NCBI GenBank assembly: GCA_036362985.1
Contig: JAYGXS010000001.1
Location: 70,673,517-70,737,516 of the forward strand
Direction of reading: 5' to 3'
Origin: Ligula intestinalis
Taxonomy: Eukaryota; Platyhelminthes; Cestoda; Diphyllobothriidea; Diphyllobothriidae
DNA length: 64,000 nt
Of this stretch, positions 20,291 through 32,200 are shown piece after piece. The notes under the pieces are model-generated. The model was not told the origin of the DNA and did not search any database. It worked only from the letters and a program-made list of their open reading frames with translations. Numbering within the stretch: position 1 is the stretch's first letter; each line of letters starts with the position of its first letter. Position numbers and translations under genes: made by a program.

Positions 20291-23200
20291 AATTTTCCAA
20301 TTACGAGATTTTTAAGATTGGAAAATGTCCATGCATAAAACGTCGCGGTGGTCCATTTATTAATGCTGTTTATAAGACAATTCGAACTTCGATTTCGACT
20401 ATGTCCACCACGTGCTCCAGCAGGCTTAAGCGACGCGGCGACTCCCACGAGATATATAGGGAAATAAACTCGCGGAGAATCTATCCCACTCTCTCATTAC
20501 TTCCACAAAGGGATCCGGTATCACGACATAATTCATGAAGGCCAGAGATGGAGGTGCAGGCGGCTGACGCGACCGACACTCAACATGCGTACCCACAGCA
20601 CACCTCGCTAGGTAGGCTCTCAACTGGGAGCATCATAAAGGCCACATGCACAAGGAGCCAGTGAGCCTGACACTCAGCCCGCAGACAGTCACTTCACACA
20701 ACAAGACAGACTGGACCAACTGTGGTGTCCAAATTATTTCGTCAGTTGGCAACTATGCACGGCTTTGAGTGCACCTTGATAGCCCCAAGCGCATTAGATT
20801 GCTTTTAGTGAGGAAATAAATGCACTGAGGGTCGACCTCACTCTCTCTCCCCCACCGCCAACAACAGGACACCGCCTAGCTGATCGATCGCCCGAAGTGG
20901 GATATACGCAGTGCTAAAAAGGAAAACAAGTTGGAGCTAAACATTTTATGACAGGTTGCGCAAGGGAAGAAGGAAGAAGAGAGGGGACAGAGAGAGAGAG
21001 AGAGAGAACAACAAAGAGAACGAAAACAAGACAGTCACACGAAAGTTAGATGGCGACAGATGTGCAGTAGTTATTTAACGCAGTTGGCACACCTACACGT
21101 GCCTAACCCAATTAAGAGATCTTGCGTTCATTGCCAAGGAGCGGGGGACGTTTTGGATATTATGCGATTATTGCTGGCTATTTAGCGTTCGAGCCGTTCA
21201 ATGTCGCAATTTGATCATCTGTACAGGATTACTCGAACATTTGGCTCGTTGTCACCGAAACCATTGGTTTTCTGTGTCCTCCTCACCTAGGCAACGCCTC
21301 TGCTCAAAATACAGAGCCAGGCGGTCAGTTCGCTTAGGAGTCAATTGTGGGAAAGCGAACCAAGAAGTTAACATCATCCGCACAGAAGAGGCTCTGTGCG
21401 AGAACAGTGCGAGATGTTCCCAGTCTCATGTCGTATTTTAGAAGTTTGCGTTATTGGCTGAATTATTGGAGTTTTCGGTGTAAAACTACATGTTGGTGGA
21501 CTCCCAATTGCTGTCATATATTTCAACTTGGGTCAATTTAATGGGTCATTTTGTTTGAACTGGGAAGACACATTGACCTAGATCGCCAGTAGTCCATTAC
21601 AAAATTCGCTGCATAATCTAATTCGGAGATATTTAAATATTCATAAAGATCCGCATTAAAAAATGCTAAAGATTGGAATCAGGAACCCGTTTTGGGACAG
21701 GGGCAAAACGTCCTACGGGCCAATACAGCAAATCTCTTCTCCAAACGAGATGCGTCAGTTTTACCATCGAAAGTTGGTGGACATGGAACCATTGGGAACG
21801 ATAGAATGAGGCTGATCATCGTTTATGTTGTTTATCCTACAACTCCACTTTTCGTGAAACTCACCATTATCCCACAGAAACAAGTGGCCATCAGCGAGCA
21901 CGGTAAACAAGCTGCCCACACTGGATTTTCAAAATTTTCATATAACAGTGGGAATATGTGTGCTTATTACATATAAACTGTTTTTTTTTCTTGATTATAC
22001 ATGCAAGCAGTCGGCTTAAGGCTTAAAATTGTTTCCCTGGCGATCGCTTAAACTCACCTGCAGTAGCAGATACATACCGAACAAGAGTGCCACAGCACAT
22101 AATTATCGATGTGCATTTAAAGACGTGTATGACGTCTGCGATGGAGCGCCTGAATTCGTCTAGAAGATAGACATTTATTGACAATGTGCGATGGAAACCT
22201 GCTGAATAAATGGTGCTACCTGTCCGTAGTCGAAGAACTAATCAAATTATATTTTCTATGCCAGCAACGAGCAGCCTTTCTTCAACGCCTCCTTTTCTAG
22301 TGCAGAATCGAGAAACCATAAAAAAGAAGAGAGATTGAAAACACTGTAAATGTTTCAAGTCAAGTTTTTGAAAAGGAATGAAGGCAAAATGCCTTTGAAC
22401 TCCCTCTTGGTACACAGTATTCAAGAAATGCATCGGCACAGCCGAACATTTCAAAGAAGTCATTTAGACAATTGTAGGTGACTACTCGTTTGTTTTAAGT
22501 AATACACACACATGTGGTGATGACTCTTAAAACGAGCCAGCAGTGTAACTCAGCAGGAAGAGCAGACAGTGAAAAACTCCTAAGGCATGGCTCATAATTC
22601 AAAATGGAATGTCATTTGTTGTTTTTAGGATATAAACAGTTGCTCGTGGGGAAAGTGTGCGAATGATAGGGCTAGGATGCGTCTGTGAAGGTTGGCGGCA
22701 GCCATTGGGTGCACGGCGAGTAATATCTACAGCCAAGGGCCATGAGAGGAGGAGACCTCAAAGTCATGAGAACGTCCCCAAGAACCGGATATGCGACCAT
22801 CATATCCCTTGCTGTGACAAGAGCAGAGGAACCCGCCAAGTCGTCAGCAGTCGGTTTTAAGGTCGATACGAGAAAGAGCGTGACAGCGCTGCGTAGCCTA
22901 GGACCATAGGTGCGGTAGATGCGACCTCAGACGCGGTCAGTGTAGTTCGCATATTGAGCAGACGTCGGATAGCTAAAGTACGGCTTAAAACGTATAACGA
23001 TTAAATAAAAATAATAATTAAAAATTACTATTAATATATATTTATAGCATTTCAGTGTTTTGATACAGAAATTCAATTGCTGTGGTACTCGTTAAAGCGT
23101 TCTACATTAGTAGCACTACCAACTTGAAATTTTTCACTACTATCCTGTGAATTATCGTGAGTTCATATACGTTAATCCATGAAGTATTCATTTCGGAACG

Positions 23201-23863
23201 GTGGTGGATGGAAATATCAATCCCCGAAAAGCCTAAAAGCAATCTTGTTGGTAAAAGTTGCCAATTTAAGAGATTAATACAAACTTGTCTTGTCTGCGTT
23301 CATCTCAAGAGTGGAAGGGATAGAAAGCGATATTCAGCCCTCATTTTTTTTCAAAAAAGGGCGCAATGGCGAAAGAAGGTATAGTTGTTTGAAGGTTTTG
23401 TTTACGCCAGCATATACTTGATGTCTTTTCGTAGGTCGTCCAGGTTAAGAGTGGTTAATGCTCTGTGTAAGAAGTCTGCGAATCGGAACTGTGTTCCTTT
23501 TATTAAAATATTTACTCGCAGTTTATATCCAAGATCAATTTATGACAAACAAAATCGCAATATTATCTGAAATATGCACAACCTACCTCGAAACGCAACA
23601 GAACTCAATTATTTGAGATGATTCCAACTGGTCTCATCCATTCTCGAATGGAATTTGAGACTGTGCATCGCCTTGTGCTCTAGTATACCTTTCCGTCTTC
23701 CTAAGTTTTTAAAAAAATTACATGCAAATTAGGAAAAATGGTTTCATTAAACGCCGAACCGGAGAAATTTCCTTTATTATCATGCATACTTTGTCTTCTG
23801 CGCCCTCCTTCATTTCTCTCTATTGCTTCCCGCGGAAAACCATTTTAACTCACTTTATTTCAG
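20291..23863. other. Long interval without a confirmed gene
   Basis: Contains an (AG)n microsatellite at 20989-21008, a moderately G+C-rich block at 20390-20700, a weak tRNA-like stretch near 22541-22610 (GTAACTCAGCAGGAAGAGCAG), and a G+C-rich block at 22650-22990. Open frames in these blocks have no recognised domain and no splice context I can defend. Confidence 0.4.
20989..21008 (+). repeat. (AG)n microsatellite
   Basis: About ten AG units in a row, in a wider purine-rich stretch beginning near 20966. Confidence 0.9.
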
Positions 23864-24015
23864 GAGTAAGGTTTTTCTCTGAAGCACTACCTGCATTACC
23901 GAAAAAGCTTAAAAAGATCAGTAGTTTCAACAGTAATTCCGAAAAGTGCACAGTTGCCGGTATGTGTGAGCCAGGCACAAGCTGCCACTGTGGATTCAGA
24001 CCCAATTTTATGTAA
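23864..24015 (+). CDS. Candidate last exon of a small Cys-rich protein
   Basis: A strong acceptor (TTTAACTCACTTTATTTCAG) precedes an open frame of 50 codons ending in TAA, read in phase 1. It encodes VRFFSEALPALPKKLKK and then CTVAGMCEPGTSCHCGFRP, with four cysteines in a C-X5-C-X5-C-X-C pattern and a basic linker. The look is that of a small secreted peptide, but I could not find the exon with a start codon and signal peptide upstream, so both gene and function are unproven. It might also be a chance frame. Confidence 0.3.
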
Positions 24016-24689
24016 ATTAGTTTCACAGTAAACACATATCTAGTCTGTATCAAAATGTGTTAAAAGATACGGAAATCACCGCAGCTGACAATCCTTACCA
24101 GGCTTCAAATACCAACTGTAAGAAGGCATTCCGTAATGAGTCCCAAAGGGGCAATTTTCTCTGTAGCTTACAGTTATTACCACACCTGAAATCCGTTCAA
24201 GCTATATCGAGAATATCATCAAACTCTATGGCATATCCATGGCTTCTAAAAATGCGGTAGGTTTGATAGTGGTCGCAAAGCCATAACCTGCAATTAGGAG
24301 GAAAAACTGAGGTTAATCTAGTCTGGTTTCATAAGCCAAATGATGAATATTTTTGACTGCGCTCGTTGCATGAATTAATAATATTTATTCGGCTATGGAC
24401 ACCAGACTCACATGACAAATTCCAAGTTAGACTAAACGATTGTCCATGTCTTAGAAGTCCATTCCTTTTTAATTTGTACAAATGCACATCTAAATGCAAA
24501 TAGCGAATTTATCGAGTGTTTCGCTGACTTTACGCGCTGTGACGATCGCTTAATCAACAGTTGGAAGAGGTTTTCTAGCAAGAACATATCGGGGCGGATT
24601 AACATAATAGGTGGTCCTTCTTCGACAACAGACCTTCAAATTATAGTAGCCAACGAGCAGGACAAATCCTTAAGTCAGTCAAAACTCTT
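24016..24689. other. Interval without a recognisable feature
   Basis: Between the candidate Cys-rich exon and the RT remnant. I see no gene, RNA or repeat. Confidence 0.4.
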
Positions 24690-25327
24690 TTGAAGTGCGT
24701 ACCTATCTGCATCAGACCTGATGTTTCTCCCGAGGTTGGTCTCGTCAGCGAACATGGCGGCTTTGCAGTCCAGATTTTTGACATAGAAATTTCTGTCAAT
24801 AAGGAAGAGTACCGGCTGGAGCACTGAGTCCTGGGTATAATAGAAAAAAGGCAGCGGTTAATTTCAGGTTATCGCCGTATACGGTTGCTGTGATCCAGAG
24901 CAACAGTTCGCCTATTTTCCAACTTCATATAACTCCTATAGGAATATTGAGATCAATGTAAGTTCAAGCACTGTACCGACCATACCTAAATAATATTTAA
25001 GATTGCCACCCTGAAACTCAATTCCCTAGTAAATGCAGAATCAGGAGAATGACCTGAGCATTCAGTTTTCACCCCCACTTTTGACCAAATTTGATGTCCT
25101 TTTTATCCCCAAGTACTGAATTTCGGTCGACTTTTCATAAATCGATTTCTGATATGGTAGAACGTTATATTCTGGTCCTCTTCGTTCTGCCGGATCATTC
25201 TTAGTTCATACCTTTTCCTTGCTTGGAAAATACATATTTGGAGAACATTTCGTTGATGTAAAAATTCATCGAGTTTTTGTAAGTCTTTTTCTATGGTTTT
25301 GTCCATTTTATACATTTCTTTCTTCAA
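24690..25327 (-). pseudogene. Non-LTR retrotransposon RT remnant (jockey/CR1-like)
   Basis: On the minus strand, 25103-25327 reads QARKRYELRMIRQNEEDQN and FYHIRNRFMKSRPKF, like the linker between endonuclease and RT in jockey/CR1-type ORF2. Further along the same strand, about 24835-24690 reads QPVLFLIDRNFYV, CKAAMFADETNLGRN and SDADRYALQKSF, the palm motif with FADE in place of FADD. About 270 bases between them, where most of the RT should lie, are too decayed or deleted. It is a dead fragment. Confidence 0.55.
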
Positions 25328-25330
25328 GTT

Positions 25331-28300
25331 CTATCAGGTTCTCTTGTTAACCAATCGAAGTAACTGGTTGTTTTTTACGACCGCCAAACAGCAGCATTGC
25401 ATCAGATATGGTGTGATCGTCTCCGGTCCTTAATTGGATCCCTGTATGCAAGCAATCCAAGTTAGCGAACATCACCTCATTTCTTGTCATTTTAAGGCTG
25501 TCTTCTGCATACTTCACTGGAGGAGTATTCTGTTGGCGCTGGTAATAGAGCGACCAATCAATAAGAGTGTGATATAGCCAACAATGAATAAATGAGAATA
25601 TACTCTTTTCATTATTAATAAAACTTCATGGACAATACGTTCCAGGAAATCATCCCACCTCGCTAAACCTAGCCTGTTTCTTTGAATTCAGTGCCAAAGT
25701 TAGGTCAACTAACTTGTGTTTAATGGAACCAAGCGTACCGTCAAGCACCAACTGATCCCAGTGCAGCGTACTTGCATTTAAATTTCATAAATTTCATTTC
25801 AGCATACACAAGATGGTATGAATTCGGTTACAAGTACAACCGCAATCTAACTTTTCAGTAAACACCCAGCCTATCCGTGAGTGACCGTCAATGTATTTTT
25901 ATTCCGCTCAACAGCCAAGATGTGATTTCCATTGAAAATCGTTTTGCAATTGTCAATAGAAATTGATACAAAGCATGCAAAAATATTTTCATGCATTAAA
26001 AAGCGGAAACTTGTCCGAAGATTCAAAATTTGGGAACAACTGTACCTAAGGTGACTACATCCATTTCTGACACATAAAGTGCAACTTTAAATGTTATTGG
26101 AAAACATTTAGTTGATAAAAATTTTGTATTTTTACTTATTCTGTATTAGCTTGCCATCCATTTCCATTCTCATGCCTTAAACACACTTTTATTTCCCATT
26201 GGATCAGTACCTTTTCATATTGCATTTCTTGGGTTTGCAGATTTTGTGACAATTACATTTTTCTGTGCTAATAAATAGTATTTTCTCAACCAAATTCTGA
26301 ATGTTTTACTTCTAGTTCTAACTTTACTGCTCTATTAGTTTGGGGGCACGCCGCGTAAGCTGAATTCCCACAAAATGACCTTTATTGCGTTTTTAAAATT
26401 ATTGCATGAGATTGTCCACTAACTGTTATTGTTCCTTGAGCAAGCTAATCAGTGACTCAACCGCTATACTCAGCTGCCTTAGTGGCCTGCAAACATCCAG
26501 AAACCCTACGTTTTCTTAATACTCATATTTTATTTTTAATAACGGATTAAAGTACTTCGACTTTACTCATGTGACGAATGAATTAGTAAATGATTTCGCA
26601 AGTTTTTCAGGTTGACATAAACATCCAAAATTATATTTCTTACGCTTACTTTTTGTTAATTACTCATGCAAGCTCATAATTTCAGTCTAAGGTAGATCAC
26701 TGTCAAAAACGGCGTAAGGATTATTGTGATTGGTATGCTACTCGTCACCTTAACACGATGCGGTTAGAGCGATCTTTTATGCATTTGGCAGGACGTACTC
26801 ATTGGAAATTCTCAGGTATTTCCACATAACCTGCCAAAAGGTTGGTAAGGAATAACAGTGCGACGCTTATAACCAGCGCGACTTAGGACAGGGGCAATCT
26901 AAACCACGCCAGTTTATGGTCCGTTTCGCATCAAAACCTACACTAGTGAGATACACGTCAATTTAAATGAGACTCATTTTCCGCACCAAGCGCTGGGACT
27001 TTAACTTAAGCTTCTCATCTCCTTGAAGATAAAAAGCAAGGTCAAATGTTAAAAAATGCGCCCCATATTTTCCGCGCCTTCATTGACTTAAGAATCTCCG
27101 CTCCCGTTTCACTACTTTCTAGCCTACGTTAATGTGCTTTTTGAGTGAGATAATATAAAAATTGTCATTATTTTATTCCCCTACGCCTGTCTACTCCATT
27201 GTCGTTGCCTTTTACCCATATACACTTTCCTCCTCATGCTACGCTTGAGTTTGCACAACGGTGTACGATATCCTACACGGTCATTTGTTGCAGTTTTTAC
27301 CTCGTCTACAATTCCCATAACTCATTGCCTAAAGCGTTCTTGTAGGCAAATCTTTCTAGAGTTAACATTTTTACGAGCCATTGGGATTTGAAAGGCAGCA
27401 ACGCTTCTCTGTACAATAAGTTCTTGTTTAATTGCTTACAACATGTGTCGCGCCTGCTTTCCCGCGTGCTATGTTTTGGGGTGTTCGGTGCCCGTTATCC
27501 GTGTTCGTGGATGTCCTCTCGAAGTGTGTTGAGATTACTCTGTATATAATTTTTGTATGATTTTCAAATTATCTCAGAGTAGCGTGGCCGTTTAGTATTC
27601 GTCGACTTTCTGCATTCAATGGTCTTTAAAGGCACTTCTTATGTGAAATGTACATTTCTTATACTATATCGATTGATGGTGTTATCGATCAATATAGTAT
27701 AGGTAGATAACATTTGACATCAAAGACATGTTATTTAGTGTACCATAGTGCTAGTAAGTTGGAGGTGCTATCAAATAACTGATGTTTCGATCGCTTTCTT
27801 TCGAGAAAGACGATCAGACCCGATCGTCTTTAACTGGACAAAAGCTCTTACCTTGACTGTCGTTCGGAATGTCTGCTCATGGCACCGGCAGCATTTTCCC
27901 TCAGTAGCTCATTAGTTCGTAGAGAATACTTATCGCAAAATTTGCAATCCAACAAGAAAAAGCTTCAGAATCGAGTATTCAAGAGGATTGTGGATTTCCC
28001 AGTCTACTGCAGGCGTCTTAAACCATAAATTGTTAACCTGTCGTTTCTTGAGGAAACCAGTTATTTCACTCCATGTTTGACATTTATCTATGAAAGTCAA
28101 AAGATCAATATAACGTTTATATTTGAAACAACATCTCAGACGTAATCCATCATGTTGGTTTTGCATGGAACTTGCTTTGACCATATAGCAGCGTTATAAG
28201 GATGACATTTTCGTGTGCGAACGCTGCGAACTTCATGATTTTCAAGCCATGGGTATAATATACTTAACAATCTATGGGTTAATGCAACAGACTTGAGTAA

Positions 28301-29239
28301 TTTTTCGTTTCCCTCATTTCAGCCGTTACCCTTGGTAATATTTTTTAACAGTTGAGGAATATTCTTTTTAAAGCTTCGCTCTTAACCAGCTGTGCGCTAT
28401 AATGCTCTTTATGTTTTCAAAAATACCATATCAGGAACACAACGTATCTTACTCTTGCTGCCAAATTGTTGGATAGACTTCCTGTAAACCATGTCTTGTA
28501 CTAATTTATTGCTAAAACCTTTACTGTATACTGACTTCTAGTAAATTCCTGATGTACGGAACTATAGAGTATTTCCCAAATGTGCCCCGCTGTCGCCAAG
28601 AATTGTTTTCTAGGATTTATAATTTAATCTATCACTATCAGTTTTTGCCCGAGTGCTCACCATGCGCATCAACTTTATTCTTTGGAACAAACTATACATG
28701 TCCTTCCTTGTTTCTTCTAGACAGTTCTGTCAAAGATTTACATCGTAAGAGGAAAATTCGTGCCGATAGATTTTTCTGCTTACCACCTGTATGCCATGAC
28801 AGTGTTACAGTTATAAGCCATTGATCCGCATTTGGAGATATACGCTTCAGAGTTTGCTTTCATTTCAGAGTTGATAGAGGTGGGGCGTATTTTTCCTTTT
28901 ATTTCTTATTGGCATCATGGTGCTACAGTGTTCAGATGAGTTAAGTTTTAAAGGCCATGTTTTTTTCCATAACACACTCCTGAAAGTGACCCATGCAGTG
29001 CACATTTCATTTATACTTTGTATCGTGGTCTCCTTATGCTATCCCTGCACTGTTTGTTTGGTCTAAGACCCTTTATAATGACCCCTCTTATAAAATTCAT
29101 ACTTTTACTTGCTAAACATTTTATATCCTAAGAATTCTCTTTTGTTAAAAACTCTTCATTGTATGTCAAGATTGAGAAGAGCATAGTTTGGCTTGTTATG
29201 ATTTTCGATCATTATTTCCTCGCGCTTATTTTCTTGCAG
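25331..29239. other. Long A+T-rich interval without a confirmed gene
   Basis: Apart from the palindromes at 27661-27822, I see no gene, RNA or repeat that I can support. Upstream exons of the plus-strand gene beginning at 29240 may lie here or further left, but none could be joined in phase with confidence. Confidence 0.4.
27777..27825 (-). repeat. Palindrome cluster resembling a decayed hammerhead
   Basis: AAAGACGATC and GATCGTCTTT (27807-27832 region) form a perfect ten-base stem around a six-base loop. Next to it CTTTCTTTCGAGAAAG forms another. On the minus strand the order CTGATCG, a stem, GAAACATC recalls the hammerhead order CTGATGA, stem, GAAACGTC seen at 31514, but with core changes. 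An imperfect palindrome (ACTATATCGATTGAT / ATCGATCAATATAGT) lies at 27661-27702. Confidence 0.35.
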
Positions 29240-32200
29240 GTAGTCAAAGGTTAACCCCGCAAGAGGAGGCAGTGCTTCAAGCATTCAACAACTTAAATGT
29301 AAGTATATACTCACCTTTGAGCTCAATTTATCCTTAGTACTTTCTTACTTATCTGCGCCTCTTCTTTTGTGTCGGACTACATATATTTTCTCATGTCAGA
29401 AATCGCCGGTTCTATTCGAACTCTGTCGCGTTCAATCATCGTGGGTAGTGTTTCCTGTAAATTTTCGCTGCTTGTAAAACATACACATATCCTAATAGTC
29501 TATCGATATGTTGTTAATATTCCTTGATTATCGACTATCACTTCGTCGATATATGACTAATCTCGAAGAGTCGAGACTCGGTGACAAGCACAAAAAAAAA
29601 GTGTTTCGGCACCTTATAAGCAAAGCACCTTATCTTGATGTAACGGTCGCTTCCCGTGCTACATGTAGTATAGAGATTTAAAAATTTCGGTAAACTCACT
29701 TGGACTTAGAGAGCATTTGCTGGAGTGCAGCTGTGTATGGGATCCTCCCATGACGCGTTTCATGCGTTTTTGGATTCTGGAGCTTGATCGCGAATGTAAT
29801 GCAAGCCTAGGTACTAACTACCTGGCGTGTCCAAAAGTGGCAGATAATGGCACGGCCTTCGGCGAAGGTTAGCTGTTAAATAAACAGGCTCCTGGGTCTG
29901 GTTAATAAGCAGTCGCAGAGCATCAGCGACAGTGCTACCAGGACGCGGAGAACTGAGGTCTAGCGCACCAACTGCCTTATAAAATTTGGCAAGTCTGAAT
30001 GATCTCATTGTGAAATTGCGACCGTAAACCGCCACTCAATAAGTTCGATTGTCACCGCTGCTTCGTGATTAGGTTCCTCAACCAAACTGCTGGAGGAGAC
30101 AAACTCGGACAAAGAATCCGAATGGCCTTGGAGGACCTGCTTGTATGCAAACTCCCCAACAACACACATGCAAGATATCTACTCACCGTATTACGACGCG
30201 CTTCGCAACCTTTGTCCAATGATGCGGGCGAATAGTATGCAAGGTGGACTACTCAACCGGGGATGGTCTCTTGATATTGGATGCTGGAATGTGCGAACAT
30301 TTCTGGACCCTGATACCCAAAGTCTGACGGTACGCAGTCTCCATCAATAACACGTGGATGTATGCTACCTGTCCGAAATCCGAATCTCCGATTCAGGCGC
30401 CCGGGAAATAAAATTCTACGAGTCAATTCACACCTCATCCTGTATCACAGCAGCCCACGCGACTCTTCTGGTATACACGTTGTGGCTATTGTTCTCTCAG
30501 AACAAGTAAACCGTTTACTGCTGGCATGTGAAGGAGTTACTGACCGTATGGCTAACGTGCGATTAAAGGGTCACTTTACGAACATCTCTGTCGTCCCTGT
30601 GTATGCACAAACATCAGCTGCTGAACAGAACAGTAAAGATACTTTCTGCTCGCAATTGCAGCAGCTAGTTAAAAGACTTCCTCGCTATGGTCTGTTAATT
30701 GTTGTCGGGGACTGGAATGGCCGAACTGAACCCGTGCTTCGTGAAAGAGTGAGCTTATTGGTCGTTTTTGGCTTGGCTCTCGATCCAGCAATTGTGAAAG
30801 GATGCTGCATTTCGCTTATCAGAACCAAATTTTTGTCACCAACACATGCTTTCAACATCGTCATACATACATCTTCTGAACTAATGTTCAAACTGCGGTC
30901 ATGCCACCAGTCAGATAAATAACGTTTTAGTTTGTTCAAGGTTCCGCGGTTGTGTCCACGATGGAAGATTGGTGCGTGATGCCGAAACTGATAGCGTCTG
31001 CGCGTCTCACCATTTTCTCGTTCGCATAGCTTTCATCTGCGCCAAAAATGCCACGTGTGAGACGCCTTGATGTCACAGAACTTCGGCAAACCACCACTGC
31101 CAAGGCCCTAACTGCACAAGTCTAGTCCCGTTTATGAACCGAGCCGATAATGAAGGCTGCAGCGCGTTTTCATTAAAGATTTATGTCTGTTGGGCAGCTG
31201 AAACAGTTCTTGGATTCATTCAGGGGCGTCGTAATGACTGAATCAGCAGAAAAATCTTGCAGTTGTTTGCTTTTGCGGCTCGAATCAGCTCCCGCAACAA
31301 TGCTCCTTCAGCCAACTCCGAGAGATGACAGCTAAGTCAGCTAGGCGTAACCGGCAGAAATATTGATGAGAAACAGCGACTTCCATGAAGCAGGTCTCAA
31401 ATGTTGGCGACATGCGAAAACTGCCAAATTATCCGTCACGTCAGTGGTAAGCTCTCGACTCTATGTCACGTATGAGACGAAGAAAACTCAATCGCTGGGA
31501 CAATATGTTTATTCGCCTGACGTTTCGATATCCGTCGCGGATTCGTCATCAGAGACATGAGTAGCAGAAACAGGTCACTCTGTTCGCAATATGAATGGTG
31601 GATTTATTGCTGACAACTTGGTCAAGATCGATCGGTGATGTGAGCACTTCAAGTATCTCCTTAATTTTTATAAGCAGGCCGTTACACACCTCAGGGCTAG
31701 GTTGCTGCTGAATGAATAAAGTAAAAACGACATTGTCTCCCGAATTAGGTTTGTTCGCCGAGTTTTCTCATTCCCCTGAAAATGGCTATGGATCCACCAC
31801 GGCATCTCCATAGTCACGAAGATCCGTGTGTACCGTGCTTCTGTTCGGTCATTCTTCCTCTGTTTATGGGCTTTGTGCGTTGAAGATGAGGGAGAACTGG
31901 AGCTATTTTACCACTTCCCCTTGAGGGCCATCCTTCTAGTGAAGTGCGCCGAGTTCGTCTCAAATGAGACAATCTGCACCCGCTGCAACAGTATCGAGGG
32001 TATACCTCATGCCATCCAAGAAAGGTGACAAGGGAAGTTTGTACACCTCGTCCTCACGAGTTTTTTATGCTGCACTCAATCCGGCGCTGCATCACACCTG
32101 ACACGTCAAAAAAGAGGGCACCTCAAGACTTGGTCCGACACCGTTCGTCAAGGCATGGAAGCAGTCCTTGACACATTGTTCTCGGTTCCTGGAACAGAGA

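Noticed and set aside
22541..22640. tRNA-derived SINE
   Set aside because: Only a weak A-box-like stretch; the B box is not recognisable and no second copy is seen in the window.
30141..30350. Separate small gene upstream of the RTE endonuclease
   Set aside because: It contains CWNVRT, the first strand of the endonuclease, so it belongs to the RTE-like remnant.
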